In this document: in pieces, positions 56,477-64,000 of the stretch
Layout: each line of letters opens with the position of its first letter
Position numbering within the stretch: the first letter of the stretch is position 1
NCBI GenBank assembly: GCA_022661535.1
Contig: JAKULF010000008.1
Coordinates: 3,472,001-3,536,000, forward strand
DNA: 64,000 bases
Source of the DNA: Eutypa lata
Taxonomy: Eukaryota > Ascomycota > Sordariomycetes > Xylariales > Diatrypaceae
Direction of reading: 5' to 3'
Translations under genes and position numbers: made by a program
Notes under the pieces: model-generated
Database searches by the model: none
What the model was told of the DNA's origin: nothing
What the model saw: only the letters and a program-made list of their open reading frames with translations

Positions 56477-57828
56477 TAGTAATATTTTCTCTCTCCAAAT
56501 GACTTGGTCCATAAACGGCTTATTTTTTTTCTCACGAGTTGAAGACGGGGGGTTTAACTTAGGTGTTCGGAGTGATTCCTTGGTGGAAAGGAATGGAAAA
56601 GGGGGATGCGACGAAGTCATTGTTTTATACATTACATGCATGCATGAAAAAGACGAACTGACGAGAAAAAACAAGCTCTACTTCTATCTAATATGTACGG
56701 GAGGGCGGCTACCGGCATTGAGTGGCTGGCTGTTGGTGGCTTAATACGGAGTGAGGGAGGAGGAGTACCTGGCTCATTATCATCACCGGGACTTAACGAG
56801 GAGTTGGCGCGTGTAATACTTGCTTCTTGTATATAATATTTCTTTTATGTCGCGGGGGGTTGGGGTTCTGCGTGTGTGTGTGTGTGTTTTTATATATTTT
56901 CTTGAACATCATTTCGGTTCTCTCGAAAGAGGGGCAGAGAATCTATAATATATCATGAGTTTCGATGGTTCCAGTTGAGCTTTGGTTTTGTCTTTTTGAA
57001 TCTGATGTGTCGCTACGGGGTGCAGTACTTTGCTGAGATGGCAATCCTCCGATGAGTGATGCAAGTGGCTTGATGAACTGTTCACCTTAGAGCTGCTTTC
57101 TCTGCGACGGCTTTCATTTGGAACGAATTACATTCTCTTTAATCATATTACTTTACCCTGCGGTAGTGGTATTCATGGCTCATTTTATGCTCTTGAAGTG
57201 TTGGGCTATCTATAGTTTGCTAGCCTTTATAGGCATCATTCCTCGCGTCTAGAACAACCCAGTTTCCTGGTTATACAAGGAACAAAAGATATATCATTGA
57301 CGACTATAATTCCAAACAGAATTTGATTAATATTTCTTTTCTTCTAGACTAGAATGTCGGGGGTGGTGTTATGTAAGTGTAGACCGAAGAAACGGACGTC
57401 ACAAAGCAGGTTTTGAGTGTGTTCTTCTATTATCATGTAACACAATACGCATTCCTCGCAATGATATGGTGCTTCACCGGTCGGCTCATAATCGCGAGTC
57501 ACAAGGTACCTAAGGAATTTGAGTTGAGGTCAGGGCATTCTTCTTTTTTTTAGTGAGCTATTCATAGGTCTTTGTAATTGTGATCAAGATGTTGTTTGCC
57601 AGGTAGGCCCGTGTGTTAGTGATACATACAATGGCACTCGTGATTCACATTGGAATCCAGTACCACCTACTAACCGAAATCGACATATAGAGAATGCTAT
57701 ATAACCTCGTTCTCTGCTCTACCCTACCCGTCCCGTTTTCCCACTAGTTATTATAACAACAATTTCTTTGGACCATACCTACCACATTATCCCTATTATT
57801 TACATTCCTACCTACCTAATACAGCGCA
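56477..57828. other. Intergenic 1.35 kb
   Basis: 3' of LCB3 and promoter of the orphan gene. Contains a (GT)n tract (56871-56886). No gene seen. Confidence 0.5.
57698..57704 (+). promoter_or_regulatory. TATA box for the orphan gene at 57829
   Basis: TATATAA about 125 bp upstream of the ATG, followed by a CT-rich stretch (CTCTGCTCTACCCTACCCGTC) typical of fungal transcription start regions. Confidence 0.45.
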
Positions 57829-58604
57829 ATGGACTCGGAAAGCCCGATTCCTTCTCCACCAGATGAGAGCTACGCTCTTAAATATTTCAAGAACGAACTT
57901 CTGGGATCTTCGTTCCCGTCACATTACACAAACGGCCGCCATTCTCTCTCAATCCTTCTAGAAATATATTGCCGGGAATCGTCCAAAAAAGGCGAATACT
58001 TGCCTACGGACAGACTCAAGCATCTCGTTGAGTTTGCATCATGCCTTAAGGGACCTATTTTAAAGGAGCCACACGGAACCGGTATGGCCTCCTATGAAAT
58101 TTGGTGCAAGAAGTTCGACGAAACTACAGATACAGACATTGATCTCTCTTCACCACCTTAACTTACGAGCGACTAGTATCCTTGAGAGACGATGCCCCAT
58201 ACCAGAAGTTCCGATGTAATGAGGCGGTATTTTGGTTTGCTCCTCGGCCGGCTCTTACAGACCCTCACGACTCTTATGACCTCATGATGCTTGGCCTGTA
58301 CCAGGACATGTGGCAGATAGGCCTTGAGAGGATCCATGGGGATTCCTTTTTCCGGGTGACCGTCCCGTCGTTTGAAGAATGGTGTCAAGGCGAGTGCAAG
58401 GGCGTTGAATGGACGGCAGAGGCTTCGAAAAACATTGCTAAGACCCACGATAAAGTCTGCGAACTGCGGCAGATAGTCGACTGGAAATTATACTCCAAGG
58501 AATACAGGAAACTGGTCGACTCCGTATCTAAGTCCAAATCCAAATCTCGTAAGTCACACCGTCCAACCAAATTTGGCCCAGCCACTGTAATCAAGCCTTG
58601 CTAA
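57829..58604 (+). CDS. Orphan hypothetical protein, one frameshift
   Basis: Two overlapping frames join into one protein of about 258 aa if one base is added around 58144-58156: ...TDTDIDLS then TLTYERLVSLRDDAPYQKFR. It starts MDSESPIPSPPDESYALKYF. It is soluble, with no signal peptide or membrane segment. Aromatic- and charge-rich segments (RCNEAVFWFAP, LYQDMWQIGLERIHGDSFFR, SFEEWCQGECKGVEW) are followed by a basic Ser/Lys tail (VSKSKSKSRKSHRP) that could be an NLS. I do not recognise a family. It sits at the border between the housekeeping block and the peptidase/membrane pair. Confidence 0.6.
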
Positions 58605-59198
58605 CGACTCTCAAGCTACTCGGCGATAGCTAAGCCATAGGTAACTACTAGTTTTAAACATCCATCTAATATGATGCAACATTTTCCCTTACACTTTTAG
58701 TAGACAGGGGCCAATGAGGAGGATGGGAACATTGTGATTTCAGATTAGAGGGAGAACCTGAAGGGGTCTTTACTGTCGGTCGTTAACTTTGCTGGAATAT
58801 ACCACCATCATCTTTGTCCATCTCATCGCTTGTAATAGTGATATTCTTTTTGTGTTTGGCCAAGGAGAACGCTCTGCTTGAGAAGCCATTAGCCAAATAT
58901 TCAATCGTCTGTTAACAACATATTCGTTTTTCCAAACTATCCAGCATACCTGTTTTAAAAGGACATAGATAAAAGCAAAAAAACCATTAAACTGAAACCT
59001 CATACAAAGTGTAGAAATGGCGTTAATAAGAGCTTAAGGCGGTTTTATTTGTCTATCAGGACTTAATAATAATATTCTTTTGCCGAAGACACAGGCGCTG
59101 GACTTTTTTCAATAACTCCTTGTATACCCTCAATAACTCCTGGTCCCTGCGAAACTCAAATATATGTGACTTTTACTATAGTTAGCCTCTATTGCAAG
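58605..59198. other. Intergenic, convergent 3' ends
   Basis: Between the orphan gene (plus) and the peptidase gene (minus). The peptidase may extend here through an intron (donor GTAAGT, minus strand, about 59228, acceptor about 59149) into a Leu/Lys-rich helical tail, so part of 59060-59150 may be coding. Confidence 0.45.
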
Positions 59199-61447
59199 TT
59201 ATAAATATATGGTATAGATACTTACACGATTACTTAGGCGATTTGATAAAATGGGCCGGTATTCAGTTTCTCTTAGGAGTGTTCCGTTGTCTGCTAAACC
59301 GACCCAAAACCTTTTGGCCAGTTCATCAAGTCCATCCCAGCTCTGCAATAACATGTCTAATAGGGCTGTTTTCACAACCACACCTCCTTGGCTCAACGGA
59401 CCAAGTGGTATTGCTCTAGCAGCGATTTGTGTAGGTCGACGTAATATGACGTCGTTTTCCATGAAAGCTTGTATTTCATCAATTGTATCCCTCAAAGGGC
59501 TGACATAGACCTCCCCTAGTGGGTTGGAGGCAGTGACATGGCCGTAGACAGTAGATCGAGTGTATGAAACAACTATTGACCCAGAATCACCACGGACGAG
59601 TTCTGTGGCATATGTTAGAACTGATTTTAAAGTGGCCGGGATTCTTACCGTGGCCCGGAAACATTATGAGACTCCACATTCGAGTTTGTTTCCCTATGGT
59701 AATTCCTCCAATGAAGGCGGGTACGAACTGAAGCCTTCCTACCTTAACCCTATGCAGCGATGTGATTACAAGGACGTGTACCCCATCGTATTGGTCTTTG
59801 GAGTCAACGGTCTCAAAGAAGGTAGGGATATAATCAATAAAAGCGTCTGGACATATATAGTCCTCCTTAGACAGGTTGATGAGCGCCCAATCAAAGTCTC
59901 CTTTGTGGGGTTCCCAATGACTGTTATAGCGAGGCACAATCGCGCGTGTCGCCTGCCAGGTTCTCTCCCCGCAGTCAGCAAGAGAGGCCGTTGGCCTTGG
60001 TATCGTACTTCGTTGACTCGGAGGTAATATGAGCGAAGTAGGTGCCAAATTTGTTTGTCTCGAGGGTCGACCTCCTGGTTCTCTTTCTTGTCCCTTGAGA
60101 GAATAGGCTAAATTATCAAATGAAATATCTTCTTTCGCAGCATATCTTGCTAGTATGACACCTTCATCCTCTTCGCTTTCTTCTGTCTTAGTAGTTTGGT
60201 CACTGACAAGGTCATCATAGGATACGTCAGATACGAAGTCAGACATATCTGAGTCCTCATTCTCCGCCTCGGGTGAAGGTGTTGGTAGTACCCGGTCTTC
60301 TACAGCAGTTCGCACTGAGCTAGAGTATTCCGGATTTACACCAGTTTCACGAGCCAGAGCATGGGCCGCAGTCAAGCCGTATAGCTCCGACCCTATCTGT
60401 AATGCACACCCTATGGTGCACAATTGCCTATCGCTTCGGCCGGCGTATATACGGGACCCAGAAATCTGCGGATAGGAATTTAACATAGAGCCCATAGGAA
60501 GTGTAGATAATCTTTCACGCCGGACAGAAACCTCGGTATGCCCAGTGCCGAGCAAGTTTCTAGGTCTCTGTGCACTCCAGAAGTAGATGTTGAAGAGAGG
60601 TTTGTTATCAAGTATCGGTGGTGACCTCATCAACCAGCGATTCAAAGAGAATCTGGGGGTTGTTTTGCGGAGAAGGTACTGAGGAGCCAGCTGTTTGCTT
60701 CGAAGGATTTTTGGAGGCGTTTGAAGTGAACGGTACGGCAGAATACCAGGATTGATGGGTGGAAGTCCTCTTCGGATGGGCCACACATCTTGAGAACGTA
60801 GTCTATGTCCTGTGAACTTTCGCTTAGGTGTATCTCAACGTTCTTGCTAAACATGTTCTTGACTTCAATGTATCTATCCCGGTACACCTCTGGGATAGTT
60901 GACTGGCTGTGAGGGTAGACAAAGATAGGGGCTGACTCCAGGTATTTGCACTGCGCCTTGGAAGAGATGGGGGGTCTATCTTAACGAACGTCGGTGCATT
61001 TGTTCTGGCATCTGAGCTTACGACAGGGTTTACGTTTTGAGTCGCTTTACCATTTGCCAATGTAATGCCTTTCGATTCAAGATATGCAGTTTTTGGTCTA
61101 TTGACACCCAGTGCAGGTGGATCAACATGGCCCGAGTTTGAATTGACTGTTGCTGTAGGAGTAGTTGACGATAGCGTGTCATGTTGGGTTGGGAGCTCTA
61201 AGGCGGTAGTAGACTTTGTTCGTGTTGGGCTCTGTGATCGAGGCGGATTCGATTCGCTCGCAACTGGACCGGCGTCCTGGTGTTCAAGCTTGGTGCTAAT
61301 ATTGTTTCCTCTGACGCTCTCCTGGTGGCAAACATGAGAGAAATACATTCGTTCATTAGGGTTTGTGACAGAATTGACACAATTGCAAGTATTTGAAGTC
61401 GTCAGGTCTGCAGCCCCTCGGGGTCGAAACCGGAAAGAGTCGATCAT
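59199..61447 (-). CDS. Trypsin-fold serine peptidase with long N-terminal region, two run breaks
   Basis: About 735 aa; exons 61447-59649 and 59602-59199. The intron is 46 bp with GTAAGA, CTAAC and CACAG. The N-terminal 200 residues are Ser/Thr/Pro-rich and disordered. A conserved middle region follows (YRDRYIEVKNMFSKNVEIHL, KMCGPSEEDFHPSILVFCRT). The chymotrypsin-fold domain holds all three catalytic residues: His in ELYGLTAAHAL (about 362), Asp in HKGDFDWALINL (about 519) and Ser in ELVRGDSGSIVVSY (about 605). An acidic insert (TKTEESEEDEGV) separates His and Asp. Run corrections: one A at 60944-60946 and one A at 60708-60712. No signal peptide, so it is likely intracellular, unlike secreted trypsins. 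Such domains occur in fungal NLR-type and other intracellular proteins. Divergent from the membrane protein at 61977. Confidence 0.8.
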
Positions 61448-61976
61448 GGGTTGTTCATTTGTCCGTACCGAGTTCTTTGGCTATTAGGTTACCAATGGTT
61501 TACTTGGTCCGCAATGCTCTTTACTGCGACTTCATTGCGTATAAATATTGCTAGGTTCGATAACGTCATTTGATAAACAGTTGTAGATGAAGGAAGAGGG
61601 AAAATGCCTGATAAATAAACTAGTAATATAATAAAATGTTTTAAACCAGATGGATATCGAAGCGAGATAGGAATTAATAGTCGCAATCGTAGAGAGATCG
61701 CTGCAATCGATATTATGCCGATGCAGTCCTATATCTCAAGTGGTCTCTGATTCGCTAAATCTAAGACTCAGTGGTTGTGTTTCTGCACATTTGGGCAGGC
61801 TTTCTTCAAGGCTGCGCCTTAGGCATACTCATATGCCTATAGTGCTGGCTCCTGAATAATATTCCGTAGACAAAAGGAGATTGAAACCTCTCAGACTTCG
61901 ATACCCCCACATTCGATTTCCACCCTTCAAACTGCTATATATAAAAAGCGACCTGTATCTTGACTCCCTCCATGCG
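61448..61976. promoter_or_regulatory. Shared divergent promoter, peptidase / membrane protein
   Basis: 529 bp between two start codons on opposite strands. It carries a TATA box for the plus-strand gene (listed separately) and no other clear element. Confidence 0.5.
61936..61947 (+). promoter_or_regulatory. TATA box upstream of membrane-hairpin gene
   Basis: TATATATAAAAA, 29-40 bases before the chosen ATG at 61977. It implies either a very short 5' leader or use of a later Met. The upstream-open frame is disfavoured because it would put this box inside coding sequence. Confidence 0.5.
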
Positions 61977-63144
61977 ATGTTCACTTCAACTGGGGAAGAG
62001 AAACAACAGATCGCTCGTTGTCTCTTTGGGAATGGCGCATACTCAAGCCCGGACAATATGTCCGAGTTAAAATCATTTTTTGACCACTACGTTTCTGTTC
62101 TTTGCCCATCAAGTCTCGGTGATGTCGCCATAGACGTTGACACTCCTGTGCTTCGTAGCTATGAAGATGTTATTGAAGGGGTCTCAATATTACGCGACAG
62201 TCCGATGCTGACTCGAGAGAAGTGGGTGAGGACAGCCTGGCCGGGATGCAAAAGCAGCAGTCAACAAGAAGACGAATACGTGACTAGACTGGTGGTAAAA
62301 GCTGCATTCTTGATTGACTGTTCGCTCAAGGATCACTCTGCTGGTGGTATCCGAAACGAGAATCCCTGCTTGGTGAAGTGGGAAGCCAATCAGAGATTTG
62401 TCGACTTTCTGAGAGTATCATTTTCCCAGTGTACGTCATCGGAGCAAGTTGCTAGGAATTCACACGCCCTGCGCCACAAAAAGGCGTTCAAAGCCTGGAA
62501 GCTTGTGAAACGTTACGGCATGACGATCAAAAGTACAGACAATCTACTCGAACATTTGCTCTACAACCCTCAGCAGAGGACTATCAAAGTGTTCCATCAA
62601 GCAGCATTTCTGAGGGCGCAACTGAAGCGGTCAAGAGATCTTGACTTAAATGCGAGCTTTGAGGAGAGTTTCAAGATGTGAGTTAAAGTAACGCTAGCTT
62701 TCTCTTCTAATACATTTGCTCATATTCTATGTGAATAGGGGCACATTACCTCCGCGCCTTCTATTTGAGACTCTAGTGTCATTGCATGAAATTCTCTTTC
62801 CAATTGAAGTACTAGGAAATGAACGTTCCGAGACACTCCTCAGAAGGTTGGTCCGGAAGCAAAATTTTGATAAAGAGGTGCTTTGGGTCGAAAACGTTCG
62901 ACAGATTCCAGCTGACTTCACATTTGTCTACTGGGGAGACCGGATCACAAAGCTCTACGAGATCGTGGACTGTCCGCCACCTACAAATGTCTTGGTATCT
63001 TGGTTTGAGAGGCACAAGTCGGATAGGAATGCCCTGACGGTGGCTATCGCTGGTCTATTCTTAGCCGCTCTCTTTGGTTTTCTCTCATTCATCACTGGCT
63101 TGCTTCAGCTCATTATTGCTTGGATAGCTTGGAAAGAGTCATGA
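61977..63144 (+). CDS. Protein with C-terminal membrane hairpin, unknown function
   Basis: Exons 61977-62677 and 62739-63144 (368 aa); the phases close and no break is needed. Start MFTSTGEEKQQIARCLFGNG. A soluble alpha-rich region of about 320 residues includes WVRTAWPGCKSSSQQEDEYV, TRLVVKAAFLIDCSLKDHSA and VWVENVRQIPADFTFVYWGD-like text. It ends with WFERHKSDRNALTVAIAGLF and a second hydrophobic stretch (LSFITGLLQLIIAWIAW): two tightly spaced helices at the extreme C-terminus. This architecture recurs in lineage-specific families of Sordariomycetes, to my knowledge without an assigned function. Divergent neighbour of an intracellular serine peptidase. Confidence 0.78.
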
Positions 63145-63389
63145 TAGGCAAGAATGTCACAGGGTGACATATACTTGGGAAGAAGGAGTAATAACCATGA
63201 GATTTGAGTTTTAGGATGACGATTAATAAATGTAGATATGTTAAACCACGTATCGACTATATCAAGGCATATGTATGAACAAAATATTTCAAGACGGAAA
63301 CACTAGACCATTAAGATCAAGCTTTCAAACTGCAAGCTACCATTTATCATGATCAAACGTTGTTGTATTATGCGTATTACGTCGTTAAT

Positions 63390-63671
63390 TCATATGATAC
63401 ACTGACCATTTTCATTGCCTAGGAACTCGGTATTAGCCCCCTCGCCTTTACTTGAGGACGCTCTATCGAGGGCAACACCAGCTGGATCTTCTTGTTTACC
63501 TCTAAAACAGGTTATTGTCAGCCAATTAGTTCTTATTTCGCCAATCTGATGACCAGAGATACCGCGCTCACGGATCTGTTGCGGCAGTAATGGTATCGAT
63601 GGTTTTCGAAGAGCCGATGACCGAAGTCTGAGTGCTTCCATTCTATATATGACAATTGAAAGTCTCGACAT
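63390..63671 (-). CDS. Uncertain hypothetical ORF near the window end
   Basis: 93 residues on the minus strand, or 83 from MEALRLRSSALRKPSIPLLP, which is the likelier start. It contains ISGHQIGEIRTNWLTITCFR and DRASSSKGEGANTEFLGNEN. An internal donor or acceptor is possible near 63490 (GTAAAC). No family recognised. Could be a first exon or chance. Confidence 0.3.
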   Translation of the reverse strand: MSRLSIVIYRMEALRLRSSALRKPSIPLLPQQIRERGISGHQIGEIRTNWLTITCFRGKQEDPAGVALDRASSSKGEGANTEFLGNENGQCII

Positions 63672-64000
63672 TTATATTTATTTGGCTGGATTTTCACAGC
63701 ACCAAATTGTGTCTAATTATGACAGGGCAATGGTGATGTCGGCATTTGGGAGGTTTGACGCCATCACTCTGAATCTTGCATCGCGGTGCTTCCAGCTTGA
63801 GTCAGCCCGATCGCATTAGGAATAAACCTCCGAATCATGTGTCGTGGAAAGTAATCGATTGGTCTCACTGCTATCGGATTGACGTGAGTAATATGATAGT
63901 CCCTTCAAGAATGGCACGGGGCCAATGAGAACCAACAAATGTCAGAGTATAATGCCGGTTGTATCATCGACAGCCGTATCTCCACCAGGAATGGCGCCCG
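63672..64000. other. Window end, no gene seen
   Basis: No supported ORF on either strand. Probably upstream sequence of a gene beyond the window. Confidence 0.4.

Noticed and set aside
59603..59648. Frameshift between the Asp and Ser parts of the peptidase.
   Set aside because: A 46-bp GT-AG intron with CTAAC branch site explains the frame change and restores GDSGS in phase.
1..64000. CRISPR arrays, bacterial operons, riboswitches and terminators.
   Set aside because: The sequence is eukaryotic (spliced fungal genes); no direct-repeat/spacer pattern was seen.

Overview
The window is nuclear DNA from a filamentous ascomycete (Pezizomycotina, probably Sordariomycetes; this placement is inferred from gene content, not from a marker gene). 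Nearly all genes carry short 46-300 bp GT-AG introns, often with a CTAAC/CTAAT branch site. The gene set is typically fungal: two HET-domain genes, a DUF1996 secreted protein, GH72 and GH29 enzymes, an F-box/LRR protein, and housekeeping genes for septin, SUMO E1, Ski8, POLD4, bL32m and a mitochondrial-type SDR. Intergenic DNA is rich in CCTACCTAGGTA-like microsatellite text. No rRNA, confident tRNA, CRISPR array or intact transposon was seen.

Layout. 0-3 kb: 3' end of a fructosamine-3-kinase gene, then a DHA1-type MFS exporter. 3.2-14.4 kb: an accessory, AT-rich stretch with a tiny hypothetical gene and two HET-domain (heterokaryon incompatibility) genes; the second has an in-frame stop. 14.4-18.3 kb: DUF1996 secreted protein and MutY-type adenine DNA glycosylase. 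18.7-26.2 kb (minus strand): GH29 alpha-L-fucosidase, F-box/LRR protein, GPI-anchored Ser/Thr-rich protein. 27.5-29.6 kb: a fused macrodomain-sirtuin (SirTM-like) with a His-rich N-terminus. 31.1-32.6 kb: GH72 glucanosyltransferase. 36.5-56.5 kb: a conserved block of CDC10 septin, bL32m, SKI8, UNC93-like MFS, POLD4, queuosine salvage protein (QNG1), UBA2, a FabG-like SDR and a sphingoid-base-phosphate phosphatase (LCB3 type). 57.8-63.7 kb: an orphan gene, then a divergent pair: a trypsin-fold serine peptidase with a full H/D/S triad (minus) and a protein with a C-terminal membrane hairpin (plus).

Cross-cutting observation: at least 14 genes, including essential ones, can only be read through if one base (sometimes two, or one extra) is changed, almost always inside a mononucleotide run. 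When this is allowed, every intron phase I checked closes. The simplest explanation is homopolymer indel error in the assembly rather than mass pseudogenisation. Exon coordinates below are hand-derived from splice motifs and phase checks; breaks are stated in each entry.

How the genes may work together: the central block is ordinary housekeeping. The biologically suggestive parts are the macrodomain-sirtuin fusion (writer and eraser of ADP-ribose on one chain) and the divergent peptidase/membrane-protein pair, whose arrangement recalls protease-executioner modules of fungal allorecognition and cell death. That link is inference only.
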